Assembly (NCBI GenBank): GCA_964418755.1
Contig: CAYQNS010000026.1
Location: 1-32,361, forward strand
Direction: 5' to 3'
DNA: 32,361 nt
Origin: 4572-123 sp964418755
GTDB taxonomy: Bacteria > Desulfobacterota > Desulfobacteria > Desulfobacterales > 4572-123
How positions within the stretch are numbered: the stretch's first letter is position 1; each line of letters starts with the position of its first letter. This document shows, in pieces, positions 8,831 to 16,292 of the stretch. Under the pieces are notes generated by a model that worked only from the letters and a program-made list of their open reading frames with translations, was not told the origin of the DNA and searched no databases. The position numbers and the translations under genes were made by a program.

Positions 8831-8887
8831 AATAACTGAGTATGAACAGACAAACACTATTTATCAAAATTCAAATAGGAGAAAATT

Positions 8888-9925
8888 ATGGAAGACAAAA
8901 AACAGAGTATGGGATGGGAAGTGGCTCGTGACCTTGAAAAGGAAAAGAAAACCATAATGGAAAGATTCATACCGGAATGGCGTCATATCAAGGCTGCACT
9001 AGGCGGCATATTTGTATTCTTTCTGGTGTTCCTGGTGGGAATCTGGCTGGCCCAAAATCCATTTGGACCAACGGTGCGCATTCAATCCGACTGGGTGACA
9101 GCCCACGGCCTTGTCGGAAATCAATGGTGTCTTGTCTGGAGCGTTGTTTTGCTGGCGGCATTTTTCGAATTTATGGATGCCTCGGCCGGCATGGGTTTTG
9201 GAACAGCGCTGACACCGATTCTGCTGGTTATCGGCTTTGATCCGAGACAGATTGTGCCGGTTGTCATGATTCAACAGGGTGTTGCAGGTCTTGTCGGGGC
9301 TTTTTTGCATAGAGAGTTTGAAAACGTGGAATGGAAATTTAATCCCATGTCGGAAACCGTTAAGCTGTGGCTTATTATCGGTGTTGTCGGTTGTATTGCC
9401 GTGACCATATCGATCGTCAGTGTTTATAAATATTTAAGTGTTGATAAAATCTGGATCAAGCTCTATGTAGCACTGCTGCTGCTGATGATGGGCGCTATTT
9501 CCGCATTCCAGTCCAGAAAGGAACGACCCTACAAACCAGGCAAAATGTTGGGATTTGCAGCTCTTGCAGGATTTAACAAGGGGGTTGGCGGCGGTGGATA
9601 CGGACCGGTAGTCACAATCGGCGGACTGATGTCCGGTGTTCCGGTCAAGAGTATGCTGGCGGTTACAGCCATATCGGAGGGGACCGTCAGCACCTTTGCG
9701 ATTATTGTATGGCTGGCGCTTTTAACCAGTGGTGTCCAGATTGATTACCTGCTCCTGCCATCCATGATGCTTGCCACCATGTTTTCGGCAATAGCGGCGC
9801 CTTATATGACCCGGGTGTTTCCGGAAAAACTGTGGAAAATTATCGTTCCCGCTTATTGCATCCTCGTAGCCGTGGTCTGTTTTTGGAAAATTGCCCCGGG
9901 TGTCATCGCAAGACTGGGTGGTTAA
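8888..9925 (+). CDS. TSUP (TauE/SafE-type) membrane permease
   Basis: A 345-aa polytopic protein of the TSUP family, which exports or imports sulfite, sulfoacetate, taurine-derived or other organic anions. After a charged cytosolic N-terminus (about 35 residues) there is an additional first membrane segment, then the two TSUP halves: FFEFMDASAGMGFGTALTPI in the first and GFNKGVGGGGYGPVVTIGGL in the second, the Gly-rich motif typical of the family. The sequence AGGAG lies 7 bases before the ATG. It is longer at the N-terminus than the other TSUP protein at 25094 and only distantly related to it. It leads a likely operon with the two following membrane proteins. Export of sulfite or a sulfur intermediate is plausible in a sulfate reducer but not shown. 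Confidence 0.9.
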   Translation: MEDKKQSMGWEVARDLEKEKKTIMERFIPEWRHIKAALGGIFVFFLVFLVGIWLAQNPFGPTVRIQSDWVTAHGLVGNQWCLVWSVVLLAAFFEFMDASAGMGFGTALTPILLVIGFDPRQIVPVVMIQQGVAGLVGAFLHREFENVEWKFNPMSETVKLWLIIGVVGCIAVTISIVSVYKYLSVDKIWIKLYVALLLLMMGAISAFQSRKERPYKPGKMLGFAALAGFNKGVGGGGYGPVVTIGGLMSGVPVKSMLAVTAISEGTVSTFAIIVWLALLTSGVQIDYLLLPSMMLATMFSAIAAPYMTRVFPEKLWKIIVPAYCILVAVVCFWKIAPGVIARLGG

Positions 9926-9960
9926 TCTGATTGTTCCAGGAATATTTATTGTACTTTCAG

Positions 9961-9988
9961 GCGGGCTCCGGCTGGATGAGGGGCCCGC
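9961..9988 (+). other. GC-rich hairpin between the TSUP gene and the next gene
   Basis: GCGGGCTCC (9961-9969) pairs with GGGGCCCGC (9980-9988) over 9 bp with one G-T pair and a 10-base loop. No T-run follows, so it is more likely an mRNA stabiliser or partial attenuator than a full terminator. The next ribosome site begins about 17 bases later. Confidence 0.5.
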
Positions 9989-10015
9989 AACTCCCTTAGC
10001 TGTAGGAGATATATT

Positions 10016-10543
10016 ATGCAGGAAAAAAAGGCGTATGACCCCGATATTCCATGTAAAATGTATAAAAAAAGTTATGCCCAGCAGCGACTATTTAAGTTCG
10101 GGGCGACAATGATGGTCATGGGAGGCAGTTTTTTTCTTTATTTTTTAGGTCTTTTCGGGAATGTCGAGGGTCCGCTTGAGCCTGAAAAACTGGGAAATTT
10201 CCTGGCGGATCTGGGCGTTTCACAAACCCATATTATATTAATATTCTTGTCCATTATGATGGTCTCCATAACTTGGAACTGGGCCTTCAACCTGGTAAGT
10301 TTTTTGATTGGTGCCCGTATGACCTGCACCTGTTCCTATGCAGATGGCCGGCAATGCAATGCAACGGTACGCAGAATTAAGACAACAGATCGCAAAATCG
10401 GCACCAGGGACGTCCGGTATCTCTGTGAACATGGCCACAAACGCGATGACGTCCATTTTAATTCAATTAAAAAAGGCCCGGTCAGTCATTCGATCTGGCT
10501 CGTTTCGCTGATATTTTCCGGGATAGTGCTTTTTCTGGCATGA
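10016..10543 (+). CDS. Unrecognised membrane protein with Cys/His cluster
   Basis: A 175-aa protein with three predicted membrane segments: FGATMMVMGGSFFLYFLGLF, a second around ILIFLSIMMVSITWNWAFNL, and one at the extreme C-terminus (SIWLVSLIFSGIVLFLA). The soluble part between the second and third holds a cluster of Cys and His (MTCTC...GRQC...CEHGHKRDD) that could hold a metal ion. I know no family for it. GGAG precedes the ATG. Its last four bases overlap the start of the DUF1232 gene (ATGA), showing translational coupling; co-occurrence with the TSUP permease suggests an accessory role. Confidence 0.8.
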   Translation: MQEKKAYDPDIPCKMYKKSYAQQRLFKFGATMMVMGGSFFLYFLGLFGNVEGPLEPEKLGNFLADLGVSQTHIILIFLSIMMVSITWNWAFNLVSFLIGARMTCTCSYADGRQCNATVRRIKTTDRKIGTRDVRYLCEHGHKRDDVHFNSIKKGPVSHSIWLVSLIFSGIVLFLA

Positions 10544-10965
10544 ATAATCAGAATGTCAAAAAAGTCGGACTTACCGAAAAATTAAGAACCTGGGCCAAAC
10601 AGCTTAAACAAGAAATTTATACACTATACTTTGCGTATAAAGATCCGCGTGTTCCCTGGTTTGCCAAGGTCTTTATTTTTTGTGTGGTGGGTTATGCATT
10701 GAGTCCCATGGATCTTATTCCGGATTTTATTCCGGTATTGGGATATCTGGATGACATTGTTATACTGCCCCTTGGTATCGCCCTGGCACTTAAAATGATT
10801 CCATCACAAGTATTGTCGGAATGCCGTCAAAAAGCCCGAAAAAAAATAAACACAGACAGGCCCAAAAGCGTTGCAACCACTGCTATGGTTATTTCCGGGT
10901 CACTTTTAATAGTATTTTTAATAGGGTTGCCGGTGGCTTGGGGACTGTGGTATTGGATATGGTAA
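10540..10965 (+). CDS. DUF1232 (YkvA-like) membrane protein
   Basis: A 141-aa protein with the DUF1232 hallmark: YFAYKDPRVPWFAKVFI, then YALSPMDLIPDFIPVLGYLD and DDIVILPLGIALALKMIP. This family is common and small, with two or three membrane helices; its function is not established. A further C-terminal hydrophobic segment (MVISGSLLIVFLIGLPVAWG) ends the protein. The start overlaps the previous stop by four bases. It appears to be the last gene of the TSUP operon, followed by a 67-base gap. Confidence 0.9.
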   Translation: MNNQNVKKVGLTEKLRTWAKQLKQEIYTLYFAYKDPRVPWFAKVFIFCVVGYALSPMDLIPDFIPVLGYLDDIVILPLGIALALKMIPSQVLSECRQKARKKINTDRPKSVATTAMVISGSLLIVFLIGLPVAWGLWYWIW

Positions 10966-11032
10966 CCTCGTAATTTGATGTGCATTTTTTTATCTACGGC
11001 TCTTTGGTTTATTGAAACCGAAAGGAGGTTCC

Positions 11033-11863
11033 GTGAATAACGGTATTCGGGTTCTGCTTGTGGACGATGAAGAGCGGTTTGTTTCGAACCTGGCTAAACT
11101 GCTTGGGACCAGGGGGTTTGATATTACAACCGCCTTTAACGGTTTTACGGCTGTAGATTTGATAAAGGAAAAGGGCGGGTTTGATGTCGTGGTTCTGGAT
11201 GTTAAGATGCCGGGCATGGATGGAATCGAAACTTTACGGCAAATTAAAAAACTTGCCCCGGACATACAGGTAATCATGCTCACCGGGCATGCTGATATCG
11301 CGTCCGGTACCGAGGCAATGCGGGAAGGTGGATTTGATTATTTTTTGAAACCATGTGATATTGAAGTCCTTACTGCCGGAATTATCGCGGCTGATAAACT
11401 GGAGCGAATTAAACGCCGTCCCATACTATGGCCGCGAACAAGAGTCAGGGAAATCATTCTATGCACATTTAAAAGGCTATACCCTGAAGACCTCCTGATT
11501 AAAGCACTGGATCTATTTAATTTTTACAAATGTGTAAGTACGGCCGAAACTCTTTATATCGTCGATAACAAAGATCGGCTGCAGGGGCTTGTAGCAAAAC
11601 AGGATCTTGTTAATATTGCCCGAAAATCCAATTCTGAAATTCGCGTCGAATGGGAAGAAATCGTCAAAAATCCCTATTTGCTTCCCTCAACCAAAATTGA
11701 TGAGATCATGCGCCCGAGATCCATGACGGTTCATCCCGACGATTTTATATCCGATGTTGCCCAACAGATGATTGCCGGCAAGTATCGAAGCCTGCCGGTG
11801 GTTAAGGATGAAGTCGTTATGGGTATAGTCCGGATGCAGGATGTCCTTCTGTACAGCGATTAA
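11033..11863 (+). CDS. REC-CBS response regulator
   Basis: A 276-aa protein with a receiver (about 1-120: DDEERF pocket, phospho-acceptor in VVLDVKMPGMDG, LTGH, FLKPCD) followed not by DNA-binding but by two CBS motifs (about 135-195 and 220-275; the second contains TVHPDDFISDVAQQM and SLPVVKDEVVMGIVRMQD). CBS pairs bind adenine nucleotides in many proteins, so this could link a phosphorelay to energy state. The GTG at 11033 is chosen because AAAGGAGG ends 4 bases upstream; an in-frame TTG at 11012 lies before that ribosome site. It is 61 bases before the degenerate Cache kinase and probably works with it. Confidence 0.92.
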   Translation: MNNGIRVLLVDDEERFVSNLAKLLGTRGFDITTAFNGFTAVDLIKEKGGFDVVVLDVKMPGMDGIETLRQIKKLAPDIQVIMLTGHADIASGTEAMREGGFDYFLKPCDIEVLTAGIIAADKLERIKRRPILWPRTRVREIILCTFKRLYPEDLLIKALDLFNFYKCVSTAETLYIVDNKDRLQGLVAKQDLVNIARKSNSEIRVEWEEIVKNPYLLPSTKIDEIMRPRSMTVHPDDFISDVAQQMIAGKYRSLPVVKDEVVMGIVRMQDVLLYSD

Positions 11864-11924
11864 AGTGGTTAAAACAGTATAGCTGTCAACGTTTATAAAA
11901 TTGGACATGGAGAGATTACAGGCC

Positions 11925-13577
11925 ATGGCAAAGATGCCCCATACCTCAAACAGGTCCCGCCACGATTACCCCTTTTTTCGTAAAACCTGGAACAGGGTGG
12001 TGGCCGCTCTTTTAGCGGCCTCTTTTGTTCCTATGATCCTGATTGGGGGCGGGTTGTATTACTATGCGTCTTCGGTTTTAAAAGATCAGATGCTCGGCAC
12101 CCTGCGCAGGGAAGTCCTTAACCAGAAAATGATTGTTGACGGCTTTCTTATGGAAAGAACCCTTGACCTGCAACAATTAGCCGATACTATGGGTAGAAAA
12201 GCCCTGACCCGCCCGGGTGTCATCGAAACCGTATTTAAATCCCTTCATCAGAAACTCCCCTGCTTTGTTGATCTGGGTATTATTGACCACCAGGGGCGAC
12301 ATCTGGCTTATGCCGGACCCTACAATCTTCTTTCTAAAAATTATCAGGATACGCAATGGTTCAGGCAAGTGATGACCGGCGAGATATATATCAGCGACGT
12401 TTTCATGGGATTTCGCCAAAAACCTCATTTTATTATTGCCGTTAAAAAAACGTCGAGGGAGGGGGCATGGATTATCCGGGCTACGGTTGATTCCAATTAT
12501 TTCAACTCAATTGTTGCTCAAATACCCGGCAAGTACAAAGGGGACGCTTATTTAGTCAATAGCAGGGGAATCTATCAATCCCAGCCAAATAGTGGCGGGA
12601 AGTTGATGGAGCCTTCAAAACTCAGTAATTCTGTATATTTTAATGGTGTTCGTCTGGAAGAGGATAACGGGGTGATCCTTATGAAAATATGGCAGGAAAA
12701 AGTCCCCTGGCTGAATGTGGTTCAGATGGAGCAGGCCGATATATACTCAATCCTGCGCCGCGTCCGTTATCTGGCTGTTTATGTTTTTATCCTGTCGGGC
12801 ATCGTAATTTTAGGTACGGTGCTTTTAACCACCAATTTTCTGGTTTCCAAGCTGGAGTTCAAGCGGCGCAGTATTTCCAGGCTGGACAAACAGCTTCGGC
12901 GTGCCAGTTATCTCTCCTCATCCATGGAACTCTGCCTTGGTTTTTTTTATGAGATAAAGGATGTTTTGGCGAATATCAATATTACCGCCACATTGCTTCA
13001 GGAACAGTTAAAAGCTGAAAAAACAATTGAAATTGAAACCGGAATGGAACAGATCAGTTCCCAGGTGTTGCGCGGCAGGACTCAGTTGGATAAATTCATA
13101 AGATTTATCAGGGCCTCTGATCCGATCATCATGGAGATAAATGTCAATGATATGCTTGATGATTTGATGTATTTCATGCAAAAGGAACTCGAATTTTTAA
13201 ATATTCAAATAATACGGGATTACAAAACACAGGTTCCGTTTGTTCGAAGTGATCGCGGCAAGCTTCGCCAGGTATTTCAAAATATTGTTCTAAACGCTGT
13301 TGCGGCTATTGAAAAAGATGGCGTTATCGTATTGAAAACGTGTAGCGACAACGATACGGTTACGGTAATGATTACTGATAACGGCCCCGGGATTCCCTTA
13401 GAGAACCTGGAAAAAATTTTTGAACCGCTCTATTCCTCCAAACCCGAGGGGACCGGTCTGGGGCTTTCAATTTGTCGGGATATTCTCACTAAACTGGGTG
13501 GAACTATCTCGGTTACTTCCAAAGTTTCAGAAAAGACGTCTTTTATTGTGGACCTGCCGTTACCGATCCACTCCTGA
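11925..13577 (+). CDS. Cache-domain kinase-like protein lacking the phospho-acceptor His
   Basis: A 550-aa paralog of the neighbouring Cache kinases: TM1 near residue 30, the Cache signature DLGIIDHQGRHLAYAGPY...WFRQVM...ISDVFMGFRQKPHF, TM2 near residue 300, then the catalytic region. Where the paralogs have GIAHEINNPLAVI, this protein has GFFYEIKDVLANI: the His is Y342 and NNP is KDV. The ATP domain keeps the N box (VFQNIVLNAVAAI), DNGPGIP and GTGLGLS, so it may bind ATP and act as a sensor pseudokinase or heterodimer partner, or as a phosphatase-type regulator. Start choice is uncertain: ATG 11925 (GGAG 10 bases upstream) or ATG 11907. The frame is otherwise intact, which argues against decay. 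Confidence 0.9.
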   Translation: MAKMPHTSNRSRHDYPFFRKTWNRVVAALLAASFVPMILIGGGLYYYASSVLKDQMLGTLRREVLNQKMIVDGFLMERTLDLQQLADTMGRKALTRPGVIETVFKSLHQKLPCFVDLGIIDHQGRHLAYAGPYNLLSKNYQDTQWFRQVMTGEIYISDVFMGFRQKPHFIIAVKKTSREGAWIIRATVDSNYFNSIVAQIPGKYKGDAYLVNSRGIYQSQPNSGGKLMEPSKLSNSVYFNGVRLEEDNGVILMKIWQEKVPWLNVVQMEQADIYSILRRVRYLAVYVFILSGIVILGTVLLTTNFLVSKLEFKRRSISRLDKQLRRASYLSSSMELCLGFFYEIKDVLANINITATLLQEQLKAEKTIEIETGMEQISSQVLRGRTQLDKFIRFIRASDPIIMEINVNDMLDDLMYFMQKELEFLNIQIIRDYKTQVPFVRSDRGKLRQVFQNIVLNAVAAIEKDGVIVLKTCSDNDTVTVMITDNGPGIPLENLEKIFEPLYSSKPEGTGLGLSICRDILTKLGGTISVTSKVSEKTSFIVDLPLPIHS

Positions 13578-13651
13578 TGGGTTGCGCTGAAACGTCAATT
13601 CGTTGTTTGCGAGTTTTGAGTATATAAACAAATAGCCAACCGACTGTATCC

Positions 13652-16006
13652 ATGCTGAAAAGAGAAAATCTTAAACAGGCCATTGATGCCATATCCGCCA
13701 GGGATTCCGAGATTGGGTATACCCTGAATGAAATGTTTGTTACCGGGAGAATAGATGTCGTTCCACGCAGCGCAGATGATACTGCTCAAGATTATTTTGA
13801 TTTTCTTTTTGATAACGAAAAAATACAGGTCAAAAAGATAATTTTTTTCAATGAAGGGTCGGTGGCGATAGAGCAGCGGTTATTGATAAAATATGGTGAA
13901 CTGGCCAGGAAAGAGGAAATCCTGACCATAAGAAAGCCGGTCGACTATCGGCGTGATGCCCTGTTGATCAAAAGGGCCGGACTAAGGCTGCTGGTTATTC
14001 ATGAAATCGATTACGCCCTTGAGCGATTAAAGAAAAAACTGGATACTGAAGCTGATGACCGGATTGCTATAAAAATTATTTCTTTTTTAAATCAGATCAA
14101 ACAAAATGATTTCGAGTCGGAAATAGTTCAAACCGATGATCCGGCTGTTTTATATACGGGCATTGTTGATACGGACACCCCTGCTATCTTTGTTCAGTTT
14201 CCCTATTCACTTGAGGCCTTAATGCAGGTGGCTGAGCTTGATCTTGAATTTTTCCATATTCGTTTTATTCTAAAATGCCTGGTAAGAGATCGGCAAATAC
14301 ACCTTTTTGCCTGTGTTGCAGATCAAAGAATCGTCGGACTGGTTTATCTCCAGTTAAAAACGGCTCTTTTCTATAAGGGCTTGGAAGTTAAGTATATTGC
14401 CACACAGCGGGGGCAGGGCATTGACGCTGAAGGGCATATGCAGCCGCCATTTAAAGGAATCGGCACTTTTTTAATGGCGGGCGTATGGATGCTTTGGAAA
14501 GACCGGTTTGACGGGGTCAGGGAGGTTTTTCTCGATTCAGAGATTGCTGCCGTCCGTTTTTATAAATCAATAGGTTTCCATCCCAGAGGAATTTGTAAGT
14601 ATGTGCTTGGAGCTCCCTGTGGTTATCTGTTGAATGCCATTGTGATAATGGCGGACAGAAGTCGTGTTTTTAATCAAAGAACGATTCGGGAAATCAATAA
14701 TTTTATTAAAAAACAGGTTGATTGGCTCCTCAAAAAAAAATACCGAAAAGGTCAACAATCAGACCGCGAACATGTGGTCCATTTTTTAAAAACATGTCTT
14801 TTCTCTAAATCGCAACCTGAGTTTGCCACAACGGTCATCAAAGCGCTTCTCAGAAAAAAAAGTAAAATACCTGAAGCGGAAGAATTGATCCGGTTCGGGA
14901 CCGAGAAAGGTCGCGTCAGAGTAAAAGACAGTGAATTGCCCATTGGACAGCCCGTATTTGTAGTCACAGATCCAAGATTTACCCTGCATTTGGAAAATAT
15001 TTTTCATTTGGAAAGCCCCAAACGAATTAAAGCCGTTGAAACCATACTGGATGATGCCACCCTCAAAGGAAAATGGGTAGCAATAACACCACGGATGGCA
15101 ACCAGGGAAGAACTCACCCTGGTGCACACTGTTGAACATGTAGATCGTATCGCCCGCACCGCCGGCAAACCACTTGCATCTTTTGATCTGGATACCCAGA
15201 CTTCCGAGAAAACTTATGAGATTGCCAGATTGGCGGTTGGCGCGGTTTTCAGCCTTCTGGACGGTATTATTAAAAAAGAGGCGAAATGCGGTTTTGCCTT
15301 TATCCGGCCACCCGGGCATCACGCTACACCCGACAAGGCCATGGGGTTTTGCATATTTAACAATATTGCACTGGGTGCCCGCTATCTGCTGAAGCAATAC
15401 AGTGTAAAAAAAGTGATGATTATTGATATTGATGCCCATCATGGAAATGGTACCCAGACTGCTTTTTATGACACGGATGAAGTCCTTTTTGTTTCCATGC
15501 ATCAATTCCCCTGCTACCCGGGGACCGGCAACATAGGGGAGGTAGGGGCAGGCAGGGGAGAGGGCTTTACCGTCAATATTCCAGTTGAAAAAGGAACGGG
15601 AGACTATGATTTTGTCGGAATCCTTCATTCGGTTGTTAAACCGCTGGCGTATGCGTATCAACCGGGAATAATTCTGGTTTCCTGCGGATTTGACCTTTAT
15701 CGGCATGACCGGTTGACCGGCATGAACGGGACTTCCGAAGGATATGCCATGATCACTTTTCTGTTAAAAAAAATTGCAAAAGAAGTATGCGGCGGGCGGA
15801 TAGCTTTTATTATGGAGGGCGGGTACAGTGTCCAGGGGATTGAAAAGTGCGGTCTGTGTGTCATGCAGGAATTGTGTGATGTTCCTGCATTTGACAGGAA
15901 AAAATTGACAAAAAAAATTCAAAATAGGCGTTATAATAACCTGTCTGTTATAAAAAAAGTAGTCGATGTTCAAAAAAAATACTGGAAATTTTCAAATGCA
16001 CGTTGA
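13652..16006 (+). CDS. GNAT acetyltransferase / histone-deacetylase-family fusion protein
   Basis: A 784-aa, apparently cytosolic protein. Residues 1-200 are unrecognised. A GNAT domain follows at about 205-345 (FKGIGTFLMAG, LDSEIAAVRFYKSIGF). After a helical linker comes an HDAC-superfamily domain (about 430-760) with the His pair in RPPGHHA (H556, H557), zinc ligands in DIDAHHGNG (D594, H596) and GFD (D681), and the Tyr of EGGY (Y725). All HDAC catalytic residues are present. Both an N-acetyl transfer and a deacetylation activity are thus implied in one chain. In Bacillus the separate proteins AcuA (GNAT) and AcuC (deacetylase) control acetyl-CoA synthetase, making that a plausible target, but targets or substrates such as polyamines remain possible. 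No clear ribosome site precedes the ATG. It follows the pseudokinase by 74 bases. Confidence 0.92.
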   Translation: MLKRENLKQAIDAISARDSEIGYTLNEMFVTGRIDVVPRSADDTAQDYFDFLFDNEKIQVKKIIFFNEGSVAIEQRLLIKYGELARKEEILTIRKPVDYRRDALLIKRAGLRLLVIHEIDYALERLKKKLDTEADDRIAIKIISFLNQIKQNDFESEIVQTDDPAVLYTGIVDTDTPAIFVQFPYSLEALMQVAELDLEFFHIRFILKCLVRDRQIHLFACVADQRIVGLVYLQLKTALFYKGLEVKYIATQRGQGIDAEGHMQPPFKGIGTFLMAGVWMLWKDRFDGVREVFLDSEIAAVRFYKSIGFHPRGICKYVLGAPCGYLLNAIVIMADRSRVFNQRTIREINNFIKKQVDWLLKKKYRKGQQSDREHVVHFLKTCLFSKSQPEFATTVIKALLRKKSKIPEAEELIRFGTEKGRVRVKDSELPIGQPVFVVTDPRFTLHLENIFHLESPKRIKAVETILDDATLKGKWVAITPRMATREELTLVHTVEHVDRIARTAGKPLASFDLDTQTSEKTYEIARLAVGAVFSLLDGIIKKEAKCGFAFIRPPGHHATPDKAMGFCIFNNIALGARYLLKQYSVKKVMIIDIDAHHGNGTQTAFYDTDEVLFVSMHQFPCYPGTGNIGEVGAGRGEGFTVNIPVEKGTGDYDFVGILHSVVKPLAYAYQPGIILVSCGFDLYRHDRLTGMNGTSEGYAMITFLLKKIAKEVCGGRIAFIMEGGYSVQGIEKCGLCVMQELCDVPAFDRKKLTKKIQNRRYNNLSVIKKVVDVQKKYWKFSNAR

Positions 16007-16195
16007 TAGAGGAACGCAACAACAATACGGCGGCCGCCCTCATCCCTTTATCCACTGAAACTTTCAGTGCCCGATTGCTGTCATCTCCATGTTTACATCC
16101 CAGGGGTTTTTTCCGAACGTTCACCCAAAGTAATAGAATTGATAAATATAGTTATATCAAGTTGTTGTGAATGATATAAAGCCTGTTTGTATCTG

Positions 16196-16211
16196 TGGCA
16201 TGGTTTTTGGA
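16196..16211 (+). promoter_or_regulatory. Possible sigma-54 promoter upstream of the Cache kinase
   Basis: TGGCAT, 5 bases, TTGGA. The GG to GG spacing is the required 10 bases and the only departure from consensus at the -12 box is GG for GC. It lies 81 bases before the kinase start. Just upstream, TTGATA (16139) and TATCAA (16155) form inverted 6-base arms that could be an activator site. Confidence 0.35.
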
Positions 16212-16292
16212 TAAAATATATGACAAGCCCATTGTCTATAAAAAATAATCATGAAACAGACACGGATAAAGGTCATTTGGGAAAAATAAACA

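Larger units (their letters stand above)
8370..8887. other. Divergent AT-rich intergenic region (518 bases)
   Basis: This spacer separates the antiporter (minus) from the TSUP operon (plus). I see no convincing gene in it; the short open frames lack ribosome sites and family resemblance. It holds two inverted repeats (8556-8595 and 8732-8762) and a possible -24/-12 site (8815-8830), described separately. GGAAAGCTTTC near 8437 contains a small palindrome. Confidence 0.6.

Noticed and set aside
8772..8957. 61-codon frame before the TSUP permease
   Set aside because: AT-driven hydrophobic start and no ribosome site; overlaps the well-supported permease start in another frame.
12941..12955. H-to-Y change in the pseudokinase being a homopolymer sequencing error
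   Set aside because: An indel in the T-run would shift the frame, yet the downstream ATPase domain is in frame and the NNP residues are also changed, which a single error would not explain.
14786..15706. Long open frame antisense to the GNAT-HDAC gene (306 codons)
   Set aside because: It is the shadow of a well-supported gene; no family resemblance and no ribosome site.
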